A stretch of DNA of 35,017 nt. It comes from Streptomyces sporangiiformans (GTDB lineage Bacteria; Actinomycetota; Actinomycetes; Streptomycetales; Streptomycetaceae). The notes under the pieces were generated by a model. The model ran no database searches. It was not told where the DNA came from and saw only the letters and a list, made by a program, of their open reading frames with translations. Numbering within the stretch: position 1 is the stretch's first letter; every line of letters begins with the position of its first letter. Shown here in pieces: positions 1 through 7,685 of this stretch. Position numbers and translations under genes: made by a program. The stretch is from assembly GCF_005768555.2 (NCBI RefSeq), contig NZ_VCHX02000336.1, forward strand, positions 1-35,017, given 5' to 3'.

Positions 1-100
1 CGGGCTGAAAGTCAGCCTCTCCGGCGTTTGAGGAGCGGGGTCTGGGGCGGAGCCCCAGGGGACGGGAATGGGTAGGGGCGGCGGGGGCGAAACCCCTGCG
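1..100. repeat. Streptomyces-type GC-rich extragenic repeat
   Basis: Non-coding stretch downstream of the minus-strand regulator gene. It contains the block GGGGTCTGGGGCGGAGCCCC and, nearer the gene, a G-rich tract. The same blocks appear in the same plus-strand order at the right end of the window (about 34921-35017), which marks it as a dispersed repeat. From memory, sequences like this are very common after Streptomyces genes. No gene is visible here. Confidence 0.6.
42..58 (-). terminator. Short hairpin downstream of the DUF5753 regulator
   Basis: Perfect inverted repeat CTGGGGC-GGA-GCCCCAG with 7-bp arms and a 3-nt loop, 43 bases beyond the stop codon at 101. It lacks a U-tract, as is usual for Streptomyces terminators. 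A terminator role is inferred from position. Confidence 0.45.
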
Positions 101-964
101 TCAGAAATCGTCGCGGCGGCTCTCGATGAGCCGCTTCGTGCGCTGGGCCGAGGCCGCTCGGGCCGTCATGTGGTCCAGGACCTCCAGATGCGCGGCGACC
201 TCCGCGCGCGTGTCGAGATAGAGGGCGCCGGTCAGATACTCGCTGTAGACCATGTCCGGCAGCTCGGGCTCCGCGAAACGAAACAGTGCGAAGGGCGCGT
301 ACGTCCCCGGATGCGGGCCGGACGCGAACTCGGCGATCTGCAGCGTGATGCGGTCGTTCTCGACGGCCTCCAGGAGGCGGTCCAGCTGATCCCGCATCAC
401 CTCGCCGCGGATGCTCACCGGCCGCCGCAGCACCGTTTCGTCCATGATCACCCACAGGCGGGGCGCGTGTTCGCGGGTCAGTAGCTTCTGCCGGGCCAGC
501 CGCAGTGACACATGCCGTTCGATCTCCTCGGGCCGCGTCTGCCCGACGGTTCCCGCGTCCAGGACCGCGCGCGCGTAGTCCTCGGTCTGCAGCAGTCCGG
601 GCACGAAGTGCGGCTCGTACGACCGGATGACCGAGGCCGCGCCCTCCAGGCTCACATGCATGCTGAACCAGTCCGGCAGGACGTCGTGGAAGCGCTGCCA
701 CCAGCCGGGCTGGTTCGCCTCCTCGGCGAGCGAGACGAACACCGCGATCTCGTCGTCGGGCACTCCGTACGTGGACAGCAGCACCTGCATGTACGGGATC
801 TTCAGGGCGACCTCGGCCATCTCCATCCGGCGGACGGTCGCGGCCGTGACACGCAGGATCTGCGCGGCCTCGTCCCGCCTCAGCCCGGTCGCCTCGCGCA
901 ACTCCTGAAGCCGTCTCCCCAGCACCACCTGGCCCACGGTCGGCGCAGGACGCCGTTCACTCAC
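101..964 (-). CDS. XRE-family regulator with DUF5753 domain
   Basis: Predicted cytoplasmic DNA-binding regulator, 287 aa. An N-terminal helix-turn-helix of the XRE type covers about residues 13-70 (GRRLQELREATGLRRDEAAQ). The DUF5753 region covers about 100-275, with the typical segment YEPHFVPGLLQTEDYARAV. The GTG start at 964 is preceded by GGGGAGG at a spacing of 6. The frame stays open further upstream, but that part has no HTH-like sequence. In Streptomyces this family is usually paired with a small DUF397 protein; none is visible next to it, though one could lie left of the window. It is divergent from the small membrane protein gene at 1188. Target and ligand are unknown. Confidence 0.85.
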   Translation of the reverse strand: MSERRPAPTVGQVVLGRRLQELREATGLRRDEAAQILRVTAATVRRMEMAEVALKIPYMQVLLSTYGVPDDEIAVFVSLAEEANQPGWWQRFHDVLPDWFSMHVSLEGAASVIRSYEPHFVPGLLQTEDYARAVLDAGTVGQTRPEEIERHVSLRLARQKLLTREHAPRLWVIMDETVLRRPVSIRGEVMRDQLDRLLEAVENDRITLQIAEFASGPHPGTYAPFALFRFAEPELPDMVYSEYLTGALYLDTRAEVAAHLEVLDHMTARAASAQRTKRLIESRRDDF

Positions 965-1187
965 GCCACGCCTCCCCAAGCGCCGAGCATCGCCAGAAGT
1001 TTGCCATGTTTCCGCCAGAACCCTCACGTGAACGGCAGAGCGCCCATGACCTCTCAGGTAATCGACGCTGTCCGCGCGGCCGGGCAGGGTGGATGCACCG
1101 GGTCCCGGGCCGGCGCACTCCGCCCCGGGATCCGGGTCCCACCGGCCCGTTCCGGCCCGCCCCGACCTCGACGGAAGGTGATCCATC

Positions 1188-1610
1188 ATGTCCGCAGCCC
1201 ACCTCGCCACCCTGGCCCGCACCAGCGAACCGCAGACCATGCTGCGCCGCTTCCTGGCACTCGACGCAACTGTCACCGGGGCGAACGGCATCGCCTACGC
1301 CGCCGCCTCCGGACCGCTCGGGCGGTTGCTCGGAATCGACCCGGGACTGCTGCTCGGCCTCGGTCTGTTCCTCCTGGCGTACGCGGCGGGCGTCGCCTGG
1401 CTCGCCACGCGCCGGCAGCCGCCGGTCCTTCCCGTACGCGCCGTGATCGAGGCCAATCTCGCCTGGGCGGGCTTGAGTTTCGTCGCGCTCGCCATGTGGC
1501 TGTCACCGAGTACGGCGGGCGCGGTGTGGGTGCCGGTGCAGGCGCTGACCGTGGCCGGGTTCGCGGGCCTGCAGTACATGGCGCTGCGGGCGGCCTCCGA
1601 TCGCGGCTGA
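1188..1610 (+). CDS. Small integral membrane protein, function unknown
   Basis: Predicted inner-membrane protein, 140 aa. Three clear hydrophobic segments lie at about residues 49-72, 84-104 and 109-132, with a weaker one at about 22-45, so four membrane helices are likely. ATG at 1188 follows GGAAGG with 9 nt spacing. It converges on the XRE/MmyB regulator gene, whose stop lies 7 bases downstream. No catalytic or transport motif is recognised and no function is assigned. The 223-bp gap upstream is shared with the divergent DUF5753 regulator and holds only GC-rich sequence. Confidence 0.75.
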   Translation: MSAAHLATLARTSEPQTMLRRFLALDATVTGANGIAYAAASGPLGRLLGIDPGLLLGLGLFLLAYAAGVAWLATRRQPPVLPVRAVIEANLAWAGLSFVALAMWLSPSTAGAVWVPVQALTVAGFAGLQYMALRAASDRG

Positions 1611-1617
1611 GTGACCG

Positions 1618-2412
1618 TCAGGGCACCAGCGACTGAAGGTACTTGGCCGTGGCCGGGTCGGCCGGGAGGAGCGTCTCGATGGCCAGCTCGGCCACCGTCA
1701 CGTCCATCGGGGTGTTGAACGTCGAGATGGACGAGATGAAGGACAGGACGCGACCGTCGTGCTCGATCCGCATCGGCAGCGCGATGAGGGGGACCGGCTC
1801 CGGGGACTCTTCGACGCCCTCGGGGTTCGGGTTGTCGGGATACGGATACGCCGCCACCTCCTCGTACAGCACCCGCAGCGACTCCGAGCGGCGCAGGGCG
1901 ATCTGCCGTCCCATCTGGTCCAGCAGATGACCACGCCACTCGTGCAGATTGCGGATCCTGGGTGCCAGGCCCTCCGGGTGCAGGGTCACACGCATCACGT
2001 TGAGCGGCGGGGCGAGCAGGTGCTCGGGGACACCGTCGAGCAGCATCGCGATGCCCCGGTTGGCGGCGACCACGTTGTAGGTGGCGTCCACCACGATCGC
2101 CGGATAGGGCTCGTATCCCTGGATCAGCCGCTCCATGCCCTCCCGCAGGGCCCCCATCGCCGGGTCGTCCAGCGGGGTCTCCCGATAGCGGGGTGCGTAA
2201 CCGGCCGCCAGCAGAAGGGCGTTGCGCTCCCGCACGGGGACGTCCAGATGCTCGGCGAGACGCAGCACCATCTCCTCGCTCGGCCGGGAGCGGCCCGTCT
2301 CGATGAAACTGATGTGCCGCGCCGACGACTCCGCCCGCGACGCCAGCTCCAGCTGACTGACCCGACGCTGCTCCCGCCAGCCCCGCAGCAGCGGGCCGAT
2401 CCCCTTGGTCAT
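1618..2412 (-). CDS. XRE-family regulator with MmyB-like ligand-binding domain
   Basis: Predicted transcription factor, 264 aa. The N-terminal helix-turn-helix covers about residues 6-62 (GPLLRGWREQRRVSQLELA, then HISFIETGRSRPS). A MmyB-like, PAS-like ligand-binding domain follows at about 90-260, with the typical IVVDATYNVVAANRG stretch. In this family the C-terminal domain can bind a small hydrophobic ligand; nothing here identifies which one. The ATG at 2412 is chosen because it puts the HTH at the usual distance from the N-terminus. No strong ribosome-binding site is seen. It is divergent from the pterin dehydratase gene, and a perfect inverted repeat sits between them. Confidence 0.85.
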   Translation of the reverse strand: MTKGIGPLLRGWREQRRVSQLELASRAESSARHISFIETGRSRPSEEMVLRLAEHLDVPVRERNALLLAAGYAPRYRETPLDDPAMGALREGMERLIQGYEPYPAIVVDATYNVVAANRGIAMLLDGVPEHLLAPPLNVMRVTLHPEGLAPRIRNLHEWRGHLLDQMGRQIALRRSESLRVLYEEVAAYPYPDNPNPEGVEESPEPVPLIALPMRIEHDGRVLSFISSISTFNTPMDVTVAELAIETLLPADPATAKYLQSLVP

Positions 2413-2509
2413 GGGAAGACCGTAGTCGAGGCGTGGCTCAGGGCAGTGGCCGAGTGCGACCGGAGTGACACAAGGGCATCGTGGGACGATCACGGACGGC
2501 GGCCGAATC

Positions 2510-2536
2510 CGTACGCCTCGCCGTCGCAGGCGTACG
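2510..2536. promoter_or_regulatory. Inverted repeat, candidate operator
   Basis: Perfect 9-bp arms CGTACGCCT and AGGCGTACG separated by 9 nt, in the 224-bp gap between the divergent MmyB-type regulator (start 2412) and the pterin dehydratase (start 2637). The position suits an operator bound by the adjacent regulator, but that assignment is inference. The arm spacing (18 bp centre to centre) would suit a dimeric HTH protein. Confidence 0.4.
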
Positions 2537-2636
2537 TCGCCGATTCCCGGTCACCCGCCTGACCAGGACCGAAACCGTCCGGCTGTGGCAGGCTGAGAGA
2601 GCCGGAGGTTACGGGATGACGGAAGGAAGCACAGCC

Positions 2637-2942
2637 ATGCCTCTCGAACCGCTGTCGCAGAAGGAGATCGAGGACCGTCTCGCGGAGTTGCCGGGCTGGT
2701 CGCTCGACGGTGACCGGATCGCCCGCTCCTACCGGCTCGGCTCGCACTTCGCTGCGGCCGCGATGGTCCTGCACATCGCCCAGCTGCAGGATGAGCTGGA
2801 CCACCACTCCGACCTCACGCTCGGCTACCACTCCGTCTCCCTCACGGTGAACACGCACAGCGTGGGCGGCGCGGTCACCGAGCTGGACTTCGACCTGGCA
2901 CGCCGGGTGGAGGAGATCGCTCCGGGGCACGGTGCGAGTTGA
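2637..2942 (+). CDS. Pterin-4a-carbinolamine dehydratase (4a-hydroxytetrahydrobiopterin dehydratase)
   Basis: 101-aa cytosolic enzyme of the PCD/DCoH family, which dehydrates 4a-hydroxytetrahydropterin to quinonoid dihydropterin during pterin cofactor recycling. The diagnostic motif DHHSDLTLGYHSV is present at about residues 55-67, with upstream W and F positions (LPGWSLDG, GSHFAAAAMVLHIA) typical of the family, and the length fits. ATG at 2637 follows GGAAGGA at 8 nt. An in-frame ATG at 2616 with GGAGG at 7 nt is a plausible alternative that adds 7 residues. The stop overlaps the TTG start of the downstream methyltransferase. No aromatic amino acid hydroxylase is present nearby. Confidence 0.9.
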   Translation: MPLEPLSQKEIEDRLAELPGWSLDGDRIARSYRLGSHFAAAAMVLHIAQLQDELDHHSDLTLGYHSVSLTVNTHSVGGAVTELDFDLARRVEEIAPGHGAS

Positions 2943-3691
2943 GCTCGCTGGTGTTCGACTACAACAAAGAGGCGGAGTGGTACGACGCGTCCCGCGGCGG
3001 CGAGCCGCGCGCCGCCGCGGCCGCGAGTGCCGTACTCGGGATGCTCCCCGAGGGGACGCGCACCCTCCTTGATGTCGCCTGTGGCACCGGAACCGTGACC
3101 CGGTGCCTCGCGGCGGCGGGGCTCGACGTGACGGGCGCCGACGCGGCGTACGGGATGCTGAGCCGGGCCGCCGAGCAGGTCCCGGGCCGCGTCGTACGCG
3201 CCGACAGTCGCCAACTTCCCTTTCCCGACAGCTCGTTCGACGCCGTCTCGGCCATCTGGCTGCTGCATCTGCTGGACGACGCGGCCCTCGTGGTCGCCGA
3301 GGCTGCACGGGTGCTGCGGCCGGGCGGTGTCTTCGTCACGACCGTCGACAAGGCGGCCTCCCACGACGTCGGCAGCGACATCGACGCCGTCATGGCTCCC
3401 CGCCCGCGCCGTGCTCCCCGCGACGAGGCCGCACTGGTGACCGGCTTCGCCGCCGACAGCGGGCTGCTCCCGGAGGGCCGGTCGGCCTTCCCCGGCCGAG
3501 GCCAGGGCCGCACCCCCGCCCGGGCCGCCGCCGATGTACGGCGCGGCTGGTACACGCTCCTCCGCCCCAAAGACGCGCTCACCGAGGAGCTGGCGTCCCG
3601 CTTGGAGGAGCTGCCGGACCAGCATGTCCCGCGCCCCGAACCGGAGTTCAAGCTGAGGTCGTTCCGGAAACCGGGGCCGCGCGTCGGGTGA
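2939..3691 (+). CDS. Class I SAM-dependent methyltransferase
   Basis: Predicted SAM-dependent methyltransferase, 250 aa. Motif I is LLDVACGTGTVTRCLA (about residues 43-58). An acidic motif II follows in VTGADAAYGM, then ADSRQLPFPDSSFDAVSAIW and a post-motif VLRPGGVFVTTVD, so this is a UbiE/Methyltransf_11-like fold. The TTG start at 2939 overlaps the upstream stop (TTGA), suggesting translational coupling; a GTG at 2951 is an alternative. The 3' end overlaps the convergent gene at 3648 by 44 bp. The substrate is not deducible. The C-terminal third (about 150-250) is rich in Arg and Pro and carries no recognised domain. Confidence 0.8.
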   Translation: MSSLVFDYNKEAEWYDASRGGEPRAAAAASAVLGMLPEGTRTLLDVACGTGTVTRCLAAAGLDVTGADAAYGMLSRAAEQVPGRVVRADSRQLPFPDSSFDAVSAIWLLHLLDDAALVVAEAARVLRPGGVFVTTVDKAASHDVGSDIDAVMAPRPRRAPRDEAALVTGFAADSGLLPEGRSAFPGRGQGRTPARAAADVRRGWYTLLRPKDALTEELASRLEELPDQHVPRPEPEFKLRSFRKPGPRVG

Positions 3692-4172
3692 AGTCCATGA
3701 ACCAGTTCGTCACCCATGTCTTCTCGCCGTCCACCGAGAACGCCTGTTCCCAGCGGGCGGTGGTGTCGGAGATCCCCGACCACACGAAGCGCACGCGCAC
3801 GGGCTGGCCGATGGGGGTCCCCCCGCTCGAGCGAAGTCGAGAGTTGGGGAGCGTGTCGTCACCGAAGAACTCGCCCCGCCCGTCGGTGAAGTGACCGATC
3901 ACCGGCGGGAACAGTCTGCCTGAGCGGCTGGACGACCAGTTCAGCGACCACTGCTCGGTCTCCTGGTCGAACAGCCGCAGCGTCAGCCCCTTCCAGCCCT
4001 GGCTCGGTACGTCCATCTCGTCGATGTTGGCGGCTCCGTCAAAAAGGCTCCAGCAGCGGTTCGTGGCCGGGAACTCCTCCCAGGTGCTCTGGGCGTCGAG
4101 GAAATCGGTGCGGCGGCGATGCGTGACGTCCCACTCGCCGATGAAGAAGTCGAAGTCGTGCGGCGTACTCAT
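3648..4172 (-). CDS. DUF1579-like (lipocalin-fold-like) protein of unknown function
   Basis: 174-aa protein beginning with HDFDFFIGEWDVTHRRRTDF, the kind of N-terminus seen in DUF1579 and related calycin-like proteins; it continues with a beta-rich pattern (KGLTLRLFDQETEQWSLNW, GEFFGDDTL). No catalytic motif is known for the family. The ATG at 4172 overlaps the stop of the upstream gene (ATGA), so the pair is translationally coupled. Residues about 108-121 are encoded by a GC-rich palindromic repeat of a kind dispersed in Streptomyces (3812-3850), a probable in-frame insertion into a loop. The 3' end overlaps the convergent methyltransferase gene by 44 bp. Confidence 0.75.
   Translation of the reverse strand: MSTPHDFDFFIGEWDVTHRRRTDFLDAQSTWEEFPATNRCWSLFDGAANIDEMDVPSQGWKGLTLRLFDQETEQWSLNWSSSRSGRLFPPVIGHFTDGRGEFFGDDTLPNSRLRSSGGTPIGQPVRVRFVWSGISDTTARWEQAFSVDGEKTWVTNWFMDFTRRAAPVSGTTSA
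3812..3850 (-). repeat. Palindromic repeat inside a coding region
   Basis: Plus-strand sequence starts TGGGGGTCCCCCC, continues with the palindrome GCTCGAGC and ends AGAGTTGGGGA. On the minus strand it reads in frame as LPNSRLRSSGGTPIG within the DUF1579-like protein. A related block ending in GGGGGGACCCCCAT occurs inside the sialidase gene (28963-29007). The shared block and its lack of fit to the surrounding protein suggest a dispersed repeat. Confidence 0.55.
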
Positions 4173-4663
4173 GAACGGTCTCCAGTCGTGCCCTCGGGGA
4201 GGGAGTCGTTGACATAGGCGTCGAGGTCGGGGACGTCGGGCGCGAGCATGTGCCGTACCCAGGCGTCGCGTTCGTGCAGGATCGGGGGCAACTCCCAGAC
4301 ACACCCGATCCACGGCAGGTCGGGGGTGATGAAGCGCGTCGGGTCGCGGTCCGGGCAGCCGAGCACCGGCTGGCCCGCCGAGGCGCCCCGGAAGTGCAGG
4401 ACGTTGTCCCACACCCAGCTGTACGCGTTGAGGTACGCGCCGTCGTCGCCGCCCCGGTGCAGCACGACGAACGTCGCGGGCGGTGTGCCGTCCCCTCCGG
4501 CTCCGCCCGGCTCCGGCAGCAGCTTCGGCAGGATCGCGTAGGCCGCTTCCTCGACGTCGGGTGCGATGCCCGCCGCGTCGGCCGTGACGTGGTAGCGCTT
4601 GATCCGCCGCCCCGCCACCTCGATGGGCGGCGGCACGGTCAGGAGTTTCTCCTTGAAGGCCAT
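4169..4663 (-). CDS. Conserved hypothetical protein
   Basis: 164-aa soluble-looking protein, no signal peptide and no membrane helix. I do not recognise a named family. Visible features are an N-terminal MAFKEKLLTVPPPIEVAGRR, a central FVVLHRGGDDGAYLNAYSWV segment and a Trp-rich DLPWIGCVWELPPI stretch. It is the first gene of a two-gene unit, overlapping the DUF1579-like gene by ATGA. The ATG at 4663 has no ribosome-binding site, but TAGCTT lies exactly 6 nt upstream, the arrangement expected for a leaderless transcript. The promoter region carries the inverted repeat at 4685-4705 next to the divergent WYL regulator, so repression by that regulator is likely. Confidence 0.75.
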   Translation of the reverse strand: MAFKEKLLTVPPPIEVAGRRIKRYHVTADAAGIAPDVEEAAYAILPKLLPEPGGAGGDGTPPATFVVLHRGGDDGAYLNAYSWVWDNVLHFRGASAGQPVLGCPDRDPTRFITPDLPWIGCVWELPPILHERDAWVRHMLAPDVPDLDAYVNDSLPEGTTGDRS

Positions 4664-4669
4664 GCGAGC

Positions 4670-4675
4670 AAGCTA
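4670..4675 (-). promoter_or_regulatory. Candidate -10 element for a leaderless transcript
   Basis: On the minus strand TAGCTT is followed by 6 nt and then the ATG at 4663. A TANNNT hexamer at this distance would place transcription start at the A of ATG. Consistent with this, no Shine-Dalgarno sequence precedes the gene. The operator-like repeat at 4685-4705 covers the place where the -35 region would be. Confidence 0.45.
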
Positions 4676-4684
4676 GAGCCACTC

Positions 4685-4705
4685 CACTGACACCATCTGT
4701 CAGTG
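4685..4705. promoter_or_regulatory. Operator-like perfect inverted repeat, likely WYL regulator site
   Basis: CACTGACA-CCATC-TGTCAGTG: perfect 8-bp arms with a 5-nt spacer, midway between the divergent starts at 4663 and 4736. It overlaps the expected -35 region of the minus-strand pair and the leader of the regulator gene. Divergent placement next to a WYL-domain repressor makes autoregulation and control of the pair the simplest reading, which is inference. Confidence 0.6.
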
Positions 4706-4735
4706 AAGTTGGACGAAGTCTGCAAGGGTGGCCGG

Positions 4736-5704
4736 GTGAAATCAGCCCGGCTCGTCTCCATCCTGCTGCTGCTCCAGACGCGAGGACGGCTGACCGCCGC
4801 CCAGCTCGCAGAGGAGCTGGAGGTGTCGGTGCGCACCGTCTACCGGGACGTCGAAGCGCTGAGCGCCGCCGGAGTTCCGCTGTACGGCGACGCCGGACAT
4901 GCCGGCGGCTATCGGCTCCTCGACGGCTACCGCACGCGCCTGACCGGGCTGACCGCCGAGGAGGCCGAGGCCCTGTTCCTCGCGGGAGCCCCCGGCCCCG
5001 CCGCCGAACTGGGCCTGGGCTCGGTCCTCGCCGCCGCCCAGCTGAAGGTCCGGGCGGCCCTCCCGCGTGAGCTGCGCGCGCACGCCGACCGCGTCAGTGG
5101 CCGCTTCCACCTGGACGCGCCCGGCTGGTACGCCGACGACGAGGACGCCCCGTATCTCCCCGCGGTCGCCGACGCGGTCTGGAACAGCCGCGTCCTCCAT
5201 GTGCTGTACCGCCGCTGGCGCGAGCCCACCGATGTGCGGCGTCGCCTGGAACCGTACGGCCTCGTCCTCAAGGCGGGCCGCTGGTACGTGGTGGCCGGCC
5301 CGGGCCCGCGTACGTACCGCGTCGACCAGATCCTCGAACTGGCAGCGTCCGACGAGGAGTTCACCCGGCCCGAGGACTTCGGCCTCGCCGCGTACTGGGC
5401 GGCGTACCAGAGGGACTTCCACGACCGGCTCCACCAGGGGGAGGCGGTGGTCCGGCTGGCTCCGGGAGTCCGTCTCACCGGACCGGCGGGCGACGCCGTG
5501 CGGGCCGACGGCCGTATGGATACGGATGGCTGGACTGTGGCCACCGTCCCCATCGAGTCCGTCGGCCACGCGCACGCCGAGTTCCTGGGCCTCGGCACGG
5601 GCATCGAGGTACTGGAACCGGCCGAACTGCGCGAACGCATCGCCGCGACGTTCGCCGCGCTGGCGCGTACGTACGCGGAGAGGCCGGCTCGTACGCACGC
5701 GTAG
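4736..5704 (+). CDS. HTH/WYL-domain transcriptional regulator (YafY-like)
   Basis: 322-aa regulator. The N-terminal HTH_11-type winged helix covers about residues 1-55 (LLLLQTRGRLTAAQLAEELEVSVRTVYRDVEALSAAG, with the typical VSVRTVYRD recognition helix). The WYL domain lies at about 135-225: VLHVLYRRW, YGLVLKAGRWYVV, then RTYRVDQIL. A C-terminal WCX-like part follows. The GTG at 4736 is preceded by AAGGGTGG; the frame is open upstream to 4703, but that part overlaps the operator. It is divergent from the two-gene unit ending at 3648. The PL11 gene follows 90 bp downstream with its own RBS and operator-like site, so it is probably not under this regulator. Confidence 0.85.
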   Translation: MKSARLVSILLLLQTRGRLTAAQLAEELEVSVRTVYRDVEALSAAGVPLYGDAGHAGGYRLLDGYRTRLTGLTAEEAEALFLAGAPGPAAELGLGSVLAAAQLKVRAALPRELRAHADRVSGRFHLDAPGWYADDEDAPYLPAVADAVWNSRVLHVLYRRWREPTDVRRRLEPYGLVLKAGRWYVVAGPGPRTYRVDQILELAASDEEFTRPEDFGLAAYWAAYQRDFHDRLHQGEAVVRLAPGVRLTGPAGDAVRADGRMDTDGWTVATVPIESVGHAHAEFLGLGTGIEVLEPAELRERIAATFAALARTYAERPARTHA

Positions 5705-5715
5705 AGAGCGCTTGC
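5704..5715. promoter_or_regulatory. LacI-family-like operator before PL11 gene
   Basis: GAGAGCGCTTGC matches the symmetric LacI-family pattern GAAAGCGCTTTC at 10 of 12 positions around the AGCGCT core. It overlaps the last base of the WYL gene and lies 80 bp before the GTG of the rhamnogalacturonan lyase. It differs from the CebR boxes of the cellulase genes, so a different LacI-type sugar regulator is suggested. Confidence 0.35.
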
Positions 5716-5794
5716 TGAAGGGCGGCAACTCCCGTGCCTCCGGCGACGACTGGGGAAGTAGATCCCGTCTGCCCCTCTCAGGAGGTACCTCACC

Positions 5795-7651
5795 GTGCAG
5801 CACACGCATCGCAGACGCAAGCGAACCCGGCTCCTCCTCACCACCGTGCTCACCGGCGCCCTCGCCGCCGCCGGGCTCACCGCGCTCACGGGCGGCCCGG
5901 CGCAGGCGGCGACCGCCCGGCAGGTCGAGAAGCTCGACCGGGGCGTCGTCAGCGTCCACACCGACAGCGGCAACCTGGTCAGCTGGCGCTGGCTCGGCAC
6001 CGACCCGAACAACGTGTCGTTCAACGTCTACCGGGCTGGTACGAAGGTCAACTCGACCCCGATCACGGGTTCCACGAACTACTTCCACTCCGGCGCCCCC
6101 TCTCAGGCCGACTACACGGTCCGCGCGGTCGTGGACGGAGTGGAGCAGGCCGACTCCGTGCACGCCATCCAGTTCCGCACCGGATACAAGGACGTGCCCA
6201 TCACGCCACCGGCGGGCGGCTCCGGCTACACCTACGAGGCCAACGACGCCTCCGTCGCCGACCTCGACGGCGACGGGGCCCTCGACTTCGTCCTGAAGTG
6301 GCAGCCGACCAACGCCAAGGACAACTCGCAGTCGGGCGTCACCGGCAACACATTCGTCGACGGCATCAAGCTCGACGGCACCCGCCTGTGGCGCATCGAC
6401 CTCGGCCGCAACATCCGCTCGGGCGCGCACTACACGCAGTTCCAGGCGTACGACTACGACGGCGACGGCAAAGCCGAGGTCGCCATGAAGACCGCGGACG
6501 GCACGAAGGACGGCACCGGCGCGGTGATCGGCAGTTCGTCCGCCGACCACCGCAACTCCAGCGGGTACGTCCTGTCCGGCCCCGAATTCCTGACCATGTT
6601 CAACGGCCAGACCGGTAAGGCGATGCAGACGGTCGACTACGTCCCGGCGCGCGGATCGGTCGCGTCGTGGGGCGACTCGTACGGCAACCGGGTCGACCGG
6701 TTCCTCGCCGGCACCGCCTACCTGGACGGCAGCCGCCCCTCGCTGATCATGGCGCGCGGCTACTACACCCGCACGGTGATCGCGGCCTGGGACTGGCGGA
6801 ACGGCCAGTTCACGCGCCGCTGGACCTTCGACACCAACTCGTCGACCAACACGGGCAAGGGGTACGACGGGCAGGGCAACCACAGTCTGTCCGTCGCGGA
6901 CGTCGACGCCGACGGCAAGGACGAGATCGTCTACGGCGGCATGACCGTGGACGACAACGGCCACGGACTGTGGACGACGAAGCTGGGCCACGGTGACGCG
7001 GGCCATGTCGGCGACCTCAACCCGTCCCGCGCCGGCCTGGAGTACTTCAAGGTCTCCGAGGACAGCTCCAAGCCCGGTTCCTGGCTGGCCGACGCGCGCA
7101 CCGGGCAGATCCTGTGGCAGACGGCCTCCGGTTCCGACAACGGCCGTGGAGTCTCGGCCGACATCTACGCGGGTTCGGCAGGCGCCGAGTCCTGGTCCGC
7201 GGCCGACAGCACACTCCGCTCGGCCACCGGCGCCTCCCTCGGCCGAGAGCCGTCCAGCATCAACTTCGTCAGCTGGTGGGACGGCGACACCACACGCGAA
7301 CTCCTCGACGGCACCCGCATCGACAAGTACGGCACCTCGGGCGACACCCGTCTGCTGACCGGTGCCTCCGTGCACTCCAACAACGGCACGAAGGCCACCC
7401 CGTCGCTCTCCGGCGACATCTTCGGCGACTGGCGCGAGGAGGTCGTCTGGCCGACCTCGGACAACACGGCCCTGCGGATCTACTCCACGCCGTACGAGAC
7501 CAGCGCGAAGATCACCACCCTGCTCCACGACACGATGTACCGCACGGCGCTGGCCTGGCAGAACACGGCTTACAACCAGCCGCCGCACCCGAGCTTCCAC
7601 ATCGGCAGCGGCATGGCGACGGCCCCCAGGCCGACGGTCTACACGCCCTGA
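5795..7651 (+). CDS. Secreted rhamnogalacturonan lyase, polysaccharide lyase family 11
   Basis: 618-aa secreted lyase that cleaves the rhamnogalacturonan I backbone of pectin by beta-elimination. A Sec signal peptide has basic RRRKRTR, a hydrophobic core and cleavage near GGPAQAA (about residue 37). The mature protein starts RQVEKLDRGVVSVHTDSGNLVSWRWLG, the usual PL11 N-terminus. Calcium-binding-type repeats DLDGDGALDFVLKWQ, YDGDGKAEVAMKTADG and DADGKDEIVYGGM form the eight-bladed propeller core. The C-terminus includes GDIFGDWREEVVWP and ends after AYNQPPHPSFHIG. The length matches Bacillus YesW-type enzymes (about 620 aa) and no CBM is attached. The GTG start follows AGGAGGT at 8 nt. A strong hairpin follows at 7686. 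Confidence 0.93.
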   Translation: MQHTHRRRKRTRLLLTTVLTGALAAAGLTALTGGPAQAATARQVEKLDRGVVSVHTDSGNLVSWRWLGTDPNNVSFNVYRAGTKVNSTPITGSTNYFHSGAPSQADYTVRAVVDGVEQADSVHAIQFRTGYKDVPITPPAGGSGYTYEANDASVADLDGDGALDFVLKWQPTNAKDNSQSGVTGNTFVDGIKLDGTRLWRIDLGRNIRSGAHYTQFQAYDYDGDGKAEVAMKTADGTKDGTGAVIGSSSADHRNSSGYVLSGPEFLTMFNGQTGKAMQTVDYVPARGSVASWGDSYGNRVDRFLAGTAYLDGSRPSLIMARGYYTRTVIAAWDWRNGQFTRRWTFDTNSSTNTGKGYDGQGNHSLSVADVDADGKDEIVYGGMTVDDNGHGLWTTKLGHGDAGHVGDLNPSRAGLEYFKVSEDSSKPGSWLADARTGQILWQTASGSDNGRGVSADIYAGSAGAESWSAADSTLRSATGASLGREPSSINFVSWWDGDTTRELLDGTRIDKYGTSGDTRLLTGASVHSNNGTKATPSLSGDIFGDWREEVVWPTSDNTALRIYSTPYETSAKITTLLHDTMYRTALAWQNTAYNQPPHPSFHIGSGMATAPRPTVYTP

Positions 7652-7685
7652 GCGGCGAACACATGCACTGATGGTGAGGCCCCAA

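Noticed and set aside
4742..7600. Long minus-strand open frame (about 950 aa) across the WYL and PL11 genes
   Set aside because: Antisense to two well-supported genes, Arg/Val/Gly-rich translation, no domain; a product of high-GC codon bias.
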